Shown here one piece after another: positions 17,461-25,663 of a DNA stretch of 64,000 bases. The DNA comes from an uncultured Flavobacteriia bacterium (GTDB lineage Bacteria > Bacteroidota > Bacteroidia > Flavobacteriales_D > Crocinitomicaceae). The position numbers and the translations under genes were made by a program. The notes under the pieces were generated by a model. That model was not told where the DNA came from. It did not search any database and saw only the letters and a program-made list of their open reading frames with translations. The stretch covers positions 1-64,000 of the forward strand of contig CALJTX010000040.1 of NCBI GenBank assembly GCA_937975705.1. Reading direction: 5' to 3'. Positions within the stretch are counted from its first letter, which is position 1. Every line of letters begins with the position of its first letter.

Positions 17461-20400
17461 ATGTTACGTATTGGATTTTTTCTTTGCTGTCTATTAACGG
17501 CTAGCCTTTCTTTTGCACAAGGAACGGTTCGAGGTAAGGTTGTAGACCCAAGTGGCGAAGTTATCATTGGGGCCAAAGTATTGCTTGCGGATACTTCTGG
17601 CTTTATCGGAAAAACGGATATGGATGGTAATTATACACTCAAAGTTCCAGATGCTAAAATACATCTGATGCGCATCACCCTTCTTGGCTATGACACGCTA
17701 AAAAAAGAAATCCAACTCAAAAATAATGAAGTATTGGTTGCGGACTTCATTATGAAGGAACGCGAAAAAATTCAAGAGGTCAAAGGGACTACCATTACAA
17801 GAAAAGCCACTAAAGCCAATGACTATTACATGGAGCGTGTAAAGGTGAGCTCCCCTGTATCTATTGATTACATCTCGAGTGAAACCATGAAAAAAACTGG
17901 CGACGCGAATGTCACGAATGCGGTCGCTAGGGTATCAGGTGTTTCTACGAATGGCGGATTGATTACCGTAAGAGGTATCGGAGACCGCTACATTCGAACT
18001 AATTTCAATGGCTCGCGCATTCCAACCCTCGATCCGCTTACCAATAATATTAAACTAGATATCTTCCCAACTGCTTTAATTGATAATATTGTTATCTCTA
18101 AAACTCAAGCACCTGATTTACCTGGTGATTGGGCAGGGGCTTACATTTCTGTAGAAACCAAAGATTATCCAGACAAACTCATCGTAAATGTGGAGTCGCA
18201 GTTTGGCTACAACGTACAGTCTACTTTCAAAGATTTCGTCACCTCAGACAGAAGCGGCACCGATTGGTTGGGTTTTGATAACGGTTTTCGAGGTTTTAAT
18301 GACGGTGTCAATTTTTCCAAGCCAAATCTAAACCCAAGCAATTATCAAAGCATGGTAGCCCTTGGTTTAGGCGACTTTTATGCTAATTTAGGGGTGACAG
18401 GTTGGCAAGATGCTAGCAATGAAAACCAAACATACATGGCACTTGGACTTGTAGAACTGGGCTTGCTTACACCAGCCCAAGTCAATGACCCAACAGCGGT
18501 GTTGTCTGCAATTTCCACTTTTAATTCAAGCTTGAAACCCCAAGCATGGTCACAAATCAATCCGGATGGAACAAGCTATAATAATGGCTTCTCCAATTCT
18601 TGGAATACAACTACGCGCAAGGCGCCGATTAATTTTACGCAAAATTTTAGTATTGGAAACCAAGCGACCTTTTTAGGAAAACCTCTTGGTTATATTTTTG
18701 GCTTTAGGTATGGCAATAGCGTGCGTTTTGATCCAAATGGTGTTTCTCAGCGAATCGGACCTGAGCAACTCGGTTATGGCGTTTTGTTTACAGATGATGC
18801 TTTGGTGAGTAGGGAAATCAATTCCTGGAGCATGCTTTTGAATCTGGCCTATAAGATCAATGATAACAACAAGTTTTCGTTGCTATTAATGCCCAATTTT
18901 TCCGGAACAAACGATGTGGGATCTTTTAAAACTCAACCAATTGGCGAACCTCTTGAGGAAATAAGTTTTCGTAAAAATATTTTTTATGAAAATCGCCAGC
19001 AAAAGATCTATCAATATGCTTCTCAGCATTACCTACCGAAATCTAAAATTAAGATTGAAGCCAATCTCTCATATACTGATGGCGCAAGTAATGTACCCGA
19101 CTTTAAATTGACAGAATACATTGGATTCTCTGAATACAATCAAATAACGAGTTATCAATTTTCACCAAATGCAGGAGATGGTATCCGTAGATATTTTCGT
19201 TTTCTTGACGAAAATTTATTTGATTCTCGAATTTCTTTTGAATTACCGTTGAATTCAGATAGCCTCAAGCTGATTCGCAAATTAAAATTTGGTGGCTCAT
19301 ATCAACAAAGTGACCGAAATTCAAAAATGGAAGAATATTTCTTGACAGCTGGAAATGCATTTACATCTGTATTACAAAATCAGGACATCAACGCCTTTCT
19401 TGATACCAATCAAATGGTCATGCAAAATGGCATGCTTGGTTATTATTACGACCCACGCAATTGGGATTGGAATCATACGATTGGTACCAATGCAATTGCT
19501 GCTGCATATGGTTTGATTGATTATGAATTCAATAAAATCATTCGTTTGAATGGAGGATTACGTGCAGAGCATGTTGCACTGTTTTCGGATGTCTATAAAT
19601 ACCACGTACTAGGTTATGAGCGCAATGACGGACGCAGGGTAAGTGTACCTGGATACCCAATCATCAATCCAGGTATTTTAGATGAGTGGTCCTTTTTGCC
19701 GTCTGGCAGCATGATTTTTAAATTTCAATCTGAAAACAAGACGACAACAAATTTGCGCCTGAATTACAGTAAAAGTGTTGCGCGTCCGAATATCCGCGAA
19801 ATGAACGATGCGGCAGTATATGACAATGAGTTCCGAACCCTTATTTATGGCAATTCTAACTTAAAGCTGACGCATATTACAAACTACGACTTGCGTTATG
19901 AGTCCTTCTTTGCAAATAAGGATAATTTTTCTGTAAGTGCTTTTTATAAGACCTTCTTGAACCATATTGAAATGGGCTTCGGAAGCTCAGGAATTACCTG
20001 GGATAATAACCAGAATTCATATGTTGCTGGTTTAGAATTTGAGGTGGGCAAAAACATTGGAAAATATCTTGAATTCAGATCTAATGTAACTGTTGTTAAA
20101 TCTCAGTCTCAATTCGTTCGAAAAGATTTTATTATCCAGAATAACAACCAAATTCAATATTTTCCTGTTGACACGGTTGTACGAACTATGTTTGGTCAAG
20201 CGCCTTATATCGTCAACGGAATTTTATCTTACAATGCAGATTCATTGGGGCTTACAGCAACAGTTTCTTACAATGTGCAAGGTCCGCGCTTGGTCATTGC
20301 CGGTATTCTGAAAGGGTTTGCAAACGTCTATGAAATGCCACGACATACTGTCGATTTCAAAGTATCTAAAAACATCGGAAAGCACTATGCTATGAGTTTA

Positions 20401-20529
20401 ACGGTACGAGATATTTTGAATGCCCCAGTCCGAAGAGCTTACCTCTTGTCAGATGGTTCTTACAAGGATTTTGACAGTTATAGATATGGAACTACTTTCC
20501 AGTTTGGCTTCTCCTATAAAATACAATGA
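17461..20529 (+). CDS. TonB-dependent outer-membrane receptor with carboxypeptidase-regulatory-like domain
   Basis: The 1022-residue protein has a signal peptide (1-20). An N-terminal CarbopepD_reg-like domain (about 22-100, GTVRGKVVDPSGEVIIGAKV) is followed by a plug domain (about 120-250) with VRGIGDRYIRTNFNGSRIP and KTQAPDLPGDWAGAY. The rest is a long 22-strand-type barrel ending in an aromatic-rich strand (QFGFSYKIQ). TonB-dependent receptors import large or scarce ligands using the proton motive force. No SusD-like partner is adjacent. Its neighbours are instead VEKYY-domain proteins, and its stop overlaps the start of the next one in an ATGA. The ligand cannot be deduced; sugar, peptide, metal chelate or an adhesion role are all open. 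Confidence 0.88.
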   Translation: MLRIGFFLCCLLTASLSFAQGTVRGKVVDPSGEVIIGAKVLLADTSGFIGKTDMDGNYTLKVPDAKIHLMRITLLGYDTLKKEIQLKNNEVLVADFIMKEREKIQEVKGTTITRKATKANDYYMERVKVSSPVSIDYISSETMKKTGDANVTNAVARVSGVSTNGGLITVRGIGDRYIRTNFNGSRIPTLDPLTNNIKLDIFPTALIDNIVISKTQAPDLPGDWAGAYISVETKDYPDKLIVNVESQFGYNVQSTFKDFVTSDRSGTDWLGFDNGFRGFNDGVNFSKPNLNPSNYQSMVALGLGDFYANLGVTGWQDASNENQTYMALGLVELGLLTPAQVNDPTAVLSAISTFNSSLKPQAWSQINPDGTSYNNGFSNSWNTTTRKAPINFTQNFSIGNQATFLGKPLGYIFGFRYGNSVRFDPNGVSQRIGPEQLGYGVLFTDDALVSREINSWSMLLNLAYKINDNNKFSLLLMPNFSGTNDVGSFKTQPIGEPLEEISFRKNIFYENRQQKIYQYASQHYLPKSKIKIEANLSYTDGASNVPDFKLTEYIGFSEYNQITSYQFSPNAGDGIRRYFRFLDENLFDSRISFELPLNSDSLKLIRKLKFGGSYQQSDRNSKMEEYFLTAGNAFTSVLQNQDINAFLDTNQMVMQNGMLGYYYDPRNWDWNHTIGTNAIAAAYGLIDYEFNKIIRLNGGLRAEHVALFSDVYKYHVLGYERNDGRRVSVPGYPIINPGILDEWSFLPSGSMIFKFQSENKTTTNLRLNYSKSVARPNIREMNDAAVYDNEFRTLIYGNSNLKLTHITNYDLRYESFFANKDNFSVSAFYKTFLNHIEMGFGSSGITWDNNQNSYVAGLEFEVGKNIGKYLEFRSNVTVVKSQSQFVRKDFIIQNNNQIQYFPVDTVVRTMFGQAPYIVNGILSYNADSLGLTATVSYNVQGPRLVIAGILKGFANVYEMPRHTVDFKVSKNIGKHYAMSLTVRDILNAPVRRAYLLSDGSYKDFDSYRYGTTFQFGFSYKIQ

Positions 20530-21863
20530 TGAAAAAGATATTTATTACCGTAATTGCCATTTTTTCCTTTTGCTCAGTTCATGCACAATTGGAGAAAGTA
20601 ATTGTAGAAAAATATTACATAACCGATGCCAACGATGCAACGGATACAAATGGTGGCTCCATGCTACCAGGCACCACCACATATAGGATTTTCATTGACT
20701 TGCTTCCAAATACACAGTTAAAATCTATTTACGGAACCAACGGACATCCGGTAGTTTTTGAGAGCACTTTGCCGTTTTACAACCATGCAACAGATGGTCA
20801 GACTTACGCCAAAGAATTTTTGAAGAATCGATATGGCGAAGGTTTGGTTGCCCTCGATACCTGGATGACTCTCGGACAAACAACCAAAACACAAGCAGGA
20901 AAAACCTATTTTGGGATTCCTAAAGTTTCTGACTCAGATGGCTCTTTTATTGGAGGCACAAACAACGATGGCGGAAGTGCACTAATTGCGTCTGGATTAC
21001 TTACCAATTCAGAAGCGCAGTTAGGTATTCCACTTACCACTGCGGATGGAATGGATACAATGGTTAGTGTTCCAGGAAATTGGTTTTCTTATGGAATTAT
21101 TGACCAAATTTCTGCTCTTGATACAACTATCTTTGGATCAATTCAATCTGGTGTATCCTTTAACTCCGAGCAATTTCTTTTACAAAATAGCGGTGTAACC
21201 GGTGTGGACCCAATTGCCAATCAAGTGTTAATTGCTCAGCTCACCACTGCAGGAGAGTTATCTTTTGAACTGAATATTGAAGTGGAGGCGTTGGTTAATG
21301 GAGCGCTAACAACAATTAAATACGTTGCTAGAGATACGCTGTTAAGTCCTAACGAGGCATTTAGTCCTTTTATGAGTTATCCTTTTGAATGCGGATGTAA
21401 TGATCCAAACTATCTGGAATATAATCCGCTATTTGCCTGTTTATTGGATGGATCTTGTATTACCCCAATTGTCCTCGGCTGTATGGATACGAATGCGTGT
21501 AATTTTGATCCTAATGTCAACTTCAATGTGCCTGGAATGTGTTGTTATCCAGGTTCTTGCGGTGGAAGAGATATAGCTGTTGTTTGTCCTGAGTTGTGGG
21601 TAGATAATTTTGAAATCAAATTGGTGCCAAACCCGACAGAAACTACCGCAAAATTGGAAGCTAACGGAAACTTTGGAGGACAAAATATCCGATGGAAATT
21701 ATACAATGCATTTGGTGTGGTTATAAGTAGTTCTGATGCTATTGCAACATCGAACCACCTCGATATTGACTTAGGTTTAGCAGAACAGGAAGCGGGAGTC
21801 TACTTCTTAGATTTTACGGCTGGTGACCTTACCAAATCAGAAATTCTTATCAAGACAAAATGA
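20526..21863 (+). CDS. VEKYY-domain secreted protein C with Cys-rich linker and T9SS sorting domain
   Basis: The 445-residue protein has a signal peptide (about 1-21) and the VEKYY domain (about 22-285, with VIVEKYYITDAND, TTYRIFIDLLPNT, LDTWMTLG and NQVLIAQLTTAGELSFELNI). A Cys-rich stretch (about 288-350) holds two variant copies of a GC-x-D-x-x-x-x-x-y/f-x-P motif (GCNDPNYLEYNP and GCMDTNACNFDP). The end is a type A sorting domain (about 360-445, LVPNPTETTAKLE to EAGVYFLDF). The start ATG overlaps the receptor stop in ATGA; a second ATG three bases on would serve equally. It is predicted to be exported and cell-surface attached. The next gene again overlaps by ATGA. Confidence 0.7.
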   Translation: MMKKIFITVIAIFSFCSVHAQLEKVIVEKYYITDANDATDTNGGSMLPGTTTYRIFIDLLPNTQLKSIYGTNGHPVVFESTLPFYNHATDGQTYAKEFLKNRYGEGLVALDTWMTLGQTTKTQAGKTYFGIPKVSDSDGSFIGGTNNDGGSALIASGLLTNSEAQLGIPLTTADGMDTMVSVPGNWFSYGIIDQISALDTTIFGSIQSGVSFNSEQFLLQNSGVTGVDPIANQVLIAQLTTAGELSFELNIEVEALVNGALTTIKYVARDTLLSPNEAFSPFMSYPFECGCNDPNYLEYNPLFACLLDGSCITPIVLGCMDTNACNFDPNVNFNVPGMCCYPGSCGGRDIAVVCPELWVDNFEIKLVPNPTETTAKLEANGNFGGQNIRWKLYNAFGVVISSSDAIATSNHLDIDLGLAEQEAGVYFLDFTAGDLTKSEILIKTK

Positions 21864-22564
21864 AAAATTCAATCCTCCTACTATTCCTATTCTGTTTAGT
21901 TGGTTTATCCTCTTGTAATAAGGACAAACCTAATGAAGTTGTATTGGAATATGGAACAGTTACCGATATTGAAGGTAACACATACAAAACGGTTAAAATA
22001 AATGACCAATGGTGGATGTGTGAAAACCTAAAAACAACACGTTTTAATGATGGATCTTTGATTCCATTTTTTGCAACGAATGATACCAGCGGTTGGCAAG
22101 ATGGACCCGGATTTAAGACTGTGGCGGATAGCCTTTATGGTCAGTTGTATAATTATGCTACAATTCTTGATCCTAAAGGCCTTGCTCCTGATGGTTGGCA
22201 CGTTGCTACCGATGAAGATTGGAAAAAGTTAGAGCGCTCAATTGGAATGGACAGTTCAGAAACAGAACTGATGGCCTGGAGAGGAAAAGATGAAGTGAAC
22301 GGTATTTTACCACAAAATTCAAATAATTGGCCAACGTCTAGTATTCATTTTGGAAATAATAAATATGCGTTAAATATCAATCCTGGAGGCGCAGTGCTCT
22401 ACAATGGCATTATTTCCGCGAACAGTTTAGAGGCCTATTTTTGGACGGCTACACACAATAATCAAGGTGCTATTTATAGATCTATTAGCTACCAGCGCAC
22501 TCAAATTTTTCGTCAAAATGCCGACATGCGTTTTGGTATGAGTGTACGCTGTGTTAAAAATTAA
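21860..22564 (+). CDS. FISUMP-domain lipoprotein
   Basis: The 234-residue protein has a lipoprotein signal peptide ending LSSC (Cys19 would be lipidated). It then carries a Fibrobacter succinogenes major paralogous (FISUMP) domain, recognised by GTVTDIEGNTYKTVKI, WWMCENLKTTRFNDGS, LYNYATI, APDGWHVATDEDWKKLE, and the end FGMSVRCVKN. The domain has a C-type-lectin-like flavour and is common in surface lipoproteins of Bacteroidota, where its ligands are mostly unknown. Its start overlaps the previous stop in ATGA, and the barrel-protein gene starts 3 bases after its end. The operon suggests it cooperates with the receptor and VEKYY proteins at the outer membrane. Confidence 0.82.
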   Translation: MKNSILLLFLFCLVGLSSCNKDKPNEVVLEYGTVTDIEGNTYKTVKINDQWWMCENLKTTRFNDGSLIPFFATNDTSGWQDGPGFKTVADSLYGQLYNYATILDPKGLAPDGWHVATDEDWKKLERSIGMDSSETELMAWRGKDEVNGILPQNSNNWPTSSIHFGNNKYALNINPGGAVLYNGIISANSLEAYFWTATHNNQGAIYRSISYQRTQIFRQNADMRFGMSVRCVKN

Positions 22565-22567
22565 ATT

Positions 22568-23224
22568 ATGAAAAGAATCATTTTTTGCTTTCTTAGTTGG
22601 AGCACTTTAACATTTGCGCAAGTTCAGCAAAGCAACCAAATTGGCGTTTCGTATCATTTTGGTTATACCGCAATGAGCTACCAAAAATCAGCAGAAAATC
22701 CAGGGTTCAATCGCACATTGGACAGCTTGCAAACAGGAGGTTTTGCTCAAGCTTTTGGCATGTCATACACGCGTCGATTGACCCGAGAACTTTCTTTGTT
22801 GAGCGGTTTGGGTTTTCAAAATGCGCATTATATTTTTTTGGAAAACGCGCTGACCGGTTTAAAATCATACAGACAAGAATTGAGTTATATTGCTCTGCCT
22901 GTTGGTATCGAGTATAATATCATAACAGAAAAATGGCAACCATTTTTTGGATTGACTATCCTCACTTCCAAGCTGGTCAACAGCCAAATTTCTTACATAC
23001 TACAAAATGGTTGGAATCAAGAACAAGCTGTTGCTTATACGCCTTCCACCACATGGCAAATCAATACGGCTATTAACATTGGAGCTCAATTACCTGTTAC
23101 GCTCAAATGGAGTATCAAACCAAGCGTGATGTTAAGTTACTCTATCAACTCATTAGGTACCTCACTTGCTCCGCAACGACCTTATCAATTAGCATTTCAA
23201 ACTGCGGTACTATATAATTTTTAA
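22568..23224 (+). CDS. Outer-membrane beta-barrel protein (PorT-like family)
   Basis: The 218-residue protein has a short signal peptide (to TFAQ, residue 18). About eight alternating amphipathic strands follow, with turns rich in Asn, Gly and Ser, and it ends in the aromatic AVLYNF expected of an outer-membrane barrel. The pattern, with SGLGFQNAHY and ELSYIALPVGIEYNI, fits the small OMP_b-brl_2/PorT-like barrels of Bacteroidota. It is the last gene of the tightly packed run that begins at 15551 and is followed by a clear terminator-like hairpin. A structural or anchoring role for the surface complex is possible. It is not close enough to call the true T9SS protein PorT. Confidence 0.72.
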   Translation: MKRIIFCFLSWSTLTFAQVQQSNQIGVSYHFGYTAMSYQKSAENPGFNRTLDSLQTGGFAQAFGMSYTRRLTRELSLLSGLGFQNAHYIFLENALTGLKSYRQELSYIALPVGIEYNIITEKWQPFFGLTILTSKLVNSQISYILQNGWNQEQAVAYTPSTTWQINTAINIGAQLPVTLKWSIKPSVMLSYSINSLGTSLAPQRPYQLAFQTAVLYNF

Positions 23225-23305
23225 CTACGTATTTGTCAATTGTTGATACTAACACTGAGTTAATAATTAGAATATTTATTTCAACCATAAAGTTTTTAAA
23301 CAGAT

Positions 23306-23334
23306 AAAGTTGGCTTCACAGCCAACTTTTTTTT
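23306..23334 (+). terminator. Rho-independent terminator or attenuator before the 23371 gene
   Basis: A perfect 10-bp stem AAAGTTGGCT/AGCCAACTTT with a TCAC loop runs into an 8-T tract. It lies 82 bases after the previous stop and only 36 bases before the next ATG, so it may set the ratio between the two genes rather than fully isolate them. Confidence 0.85.
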
Positions 23335-23370
23335 GTGGTCTAATTTTACACCAACTAAAAAATATTTAAA

Positions 23371-25581
23371 ATGAAAAGAAAAAAATTAATTGTCGGTCTG
23401 TTTTCTGTTCTAGGAATGGCCGCAATGAGCAATTCACTTTTTGCTCAACAAAACCTTGGAGCAGCATGTGGTTGCCCTACGGTATCAACAAGGACTACCG
23501 CAGCAATTACATCTGTTGGAACATGGACAACTTTACCTGCATCAGCTTATGGTAAAGAACTTCAAGGTAACCAAAACATCACACTAACTTGTGATAAAAT
23601 TTGGACCTTAGATGAGAAATTATATATTGCCTCTGGTTCAACACTTACAATCGAGCCAGGAACTGTAATCAAAGGTTCGACAACAACCAACGTATCTGCA
23701 GCGCGTGCTCTAATTATTGAACGCGGAGGTAAGATTATGGCTGCGGGTATCGAAGATTGCCCTATTGTTTTCACAGCAGCGGCAGATCCATTGGATGGTT
23801 CATATAAAGTGAACAACAAAGGCCAGTGGGGTGGTGTACTTATTTGTGGTAAAGCAACAAATAACCTTTTATTAACTCCTAATGGTCCGTTTGTACCAGG
23901 TCAGGGTGGTAAATTGGCAGTTGCAAATGGTTTAGGCGTATTGGAAGGATTTGCTTCTTCTTATACCCAAGATCAGTTTGGTGTTGCTGGAGCAACAGCA
24001 GGAACTGCATCTGCTACTTCTCCAACTGGTACCTATTCAGGAACATTTGTAGCGGGTCCTACAGCTACTTGGTCTCTAACAACAAATGGCGTAACTACCA
24101 ATTATGCACCAAATACAGTTGGTCAAAAACGAATTGCTTTGGTTGGTAATAGTGTTCCTGTATATTTAAGTGCAGGTCAATCTGTTTATGACGGCTCAAC
24201 ACTTCTAGGAACAATTGCTGGTATTACAGCCGGTACGAGTAGTGGCACCGCTTATACAGCTTATATTACTTTGGTTGCCAACTTAACCCAAGCGGTTACA
24301 GCTGGTTCTACACTCACTTTCACTGATTCATATCCAAATCCAGGAGTAACAGGTCTTTTCTCTGTAGTTTCTACTGCAACAAGTGCGAATGGCCCAATTC
24401 AAGAAACTTCAACTGGAAGTGGAATATATGTCAACTTTGCAGGTCCTTACATTACAGGTTCAGCAGCATTTGATGATGAAGATAACTCAGGTGTAATGAC
24501 TTATGTGTCTATTCGCCACTCAGGTGCTAACTTACTTGTAGGTTCTGAAATCAATGGTTTAACACTTGCATCTGTTGGTCGTGGTACTAAAATTGAGCAC
24601 ATCGAGATTGTTTCTTGTGCAGACGACAACATCGAAATTTTTGGTGGTACTGTAGATCTTAAGTATTGTACAACCTTATTTGGTAACGATGATATGTTCG
24701 ACTACGACTTAGGTTGGACTGGCCGTGCACAATTCTTATTTGGAATGAAGGCTGACGCCACTTCTAATGTGAGTGCAGACAACGATAATGGTATTGAAGC
24801 GGATAGCGATGACAACAAATCTTACGCTACACCACTTTCCACACCAACTATTTACAACATGACCATTATGGGTAATGCGAAGTCTACATTGAATTCAGAT
24901 AATTCAGGTATAGCAGGTCTTCAATTAAAGGAATTTACCGGTGGAGATATCAGAAACTCAATCATTGCAGGCTTCAAAACAGGCGTGCAGTTTGCTACAA
25001 CTACAACTGCTACAGGATCTGTAGGTACACGTGGTCTTAATATGGGTGGTGAGGCTGTAAACAATTACTTATCAAATGGAACAACTGCATCTGCAACGAC
25101 TGCAACAACCGGTAATGGTTCACAAAGCTTGAAAGTAAAGTGTAACACATTTGTCGGAAACACTGTTGATATTCTCCCTTCATCAGGGGCTACATTTACG
25201 GCTGTACAGACACAATTGGCTACTGATGGAAACATTTTTACCCCATCAATGACTGGTTTCAGCACTGCTTTTGCGCTTGACCCGGTAACTTATGCCGTAA
25301 CCACAAAAAATGATGCAGTTCCTGCGCTAGGGCAAGCAGCTTTAGGTTCTGGTTGTGCAATGGCTCCTTATACTCAAGGTTTCTTTGAAGCAGCTAACTA
25401 CCGTGGTGCATTTGAACCAAACAATAAAAATGAAAACTGGTTGTCAGATTGGTCTTACTCTCAAGTTTTGGGTGCTACACTTGGTGTTACTTTTTGCCCT
25501 ACCGACTTGAATGGTGATGGTACGACTAACACAGCGGATTTCTTGTTATTTGCTCCTGCATTCGGAACAAACTGTAATTAA
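23371..25581 (+). CDS. Large secreted beta-helix-like surface protein with C-terminal dockerin-like motif
   Basis: The 736-residue protein has a signal peptide (about 1-25). Its repeated beta-strand region shows IEPGTVIKG, ALIIERGGKIMAAG, CPIVFTAA, FDDEDNSGVMTYVSIRHSGANL and IEIVSCADDNIEIFGG, the hallmarks of a Bacteroidota surface family with a probable right-handed beta-helix. About residues 200-355 are a Thr/Ser/Gly-rich insertion that splits this framework. The C-terminus ends in a calcium-loop, dockerin-like DLNGDGTTNTADFLLFAPAFG and has no ordinary T9SS type A domain. The start follows an A-rich leader. The same insertion type occurs in the next gene. It is likely secreted; substrate or function unknown. 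Confidence 0.68.
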   Translation: MKRKKLIVGLFSVLGMAAMSNSLFAQQNLGAACGCPTVSTRTTAAITSVGTWTTLPASAYGKELQGNQNITLTCDKIWTLDEKLYIASGSTLTIEPGTVIKGSTTTNVSAARALIIERGGKIMAAGIEDCPIVFTAAADPLDGSYKVNNKGQWGGVLICGKATNNLLLTPNGPFVPGQGGKLAVANGLGVLEGFASSYTQDQFGVAGATAGTASATSPTGTYSGTFVAGPTATWSLTTNGVTTNYAPNTVGQKRIALVGNSVPVYLSAGQSVYDGSTLLGTIAGITAGTSSGTAYTAYITLVANLTQAVTAGSTLTFTDSYPNPGVTGLFSVVSTATSANGPIQETSTGSGIYVNFAGPYITGSAAFDDEDNSGVMTYVSIRHSGANLLVGSEINGLTLASVGRGTKIEHIEIVSCADDNIEIFGGTVDLKYCTTLFGNDDMFDYDLGWTGRAQFLFGMKADATSNVSADNDNGIEADSDDNKSYATPLSTPTIYNMTIMGNAKSTLNSDNSGIAGLQLKEFTGGDIRNSIIAGFKTGVQFATTTTATGSVGTRGLNMGGEAVNNYLSNGTTASATTATTGNGSQSLKVKCNTFVGNTVDILPSSGATFTAVQTQLATDGNIFTPSMTGFSTAFALDPVTYAVTTKNDAVPALGQAALGSGCAMAPYTQGFFEAANYRGAFEPNNKNENWLSDWSYSQVLGATLGVTFCPTDLNGDGTTNTADFLLFAPAFGTNCN

Positions 25582-25604
25582 TCTTAAGTCCTAAATATAA
25601 GGCA

Positions 25605-25648
25605 AAGCGCCCACTGTTCTTTTCATCTTTTTCGGTGGGCGCTTATTT
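25605..25648 (+). terminator. Terminator-like hairpin between the 23371 and 25664 genes
   Basis: A perfect 10-bp stem AAGCGCCCAC/GTGGGCGCTT encloses a 20-base, T-rich loop and is followed by ATTTT. Only 15 bases separate the end of this element from the next ATG, leaving no room for a separate downstream promoter. Confidence 0.75.
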
Positions 25649-25663
25649 TAAAAACAAAATATT

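Noticed and set aside
22568..23224. The small barrel protein as the true T9SS component PorT
   Set aside because: Only the general barrel pattern is shared; no PorT-specific context or motif is visible.
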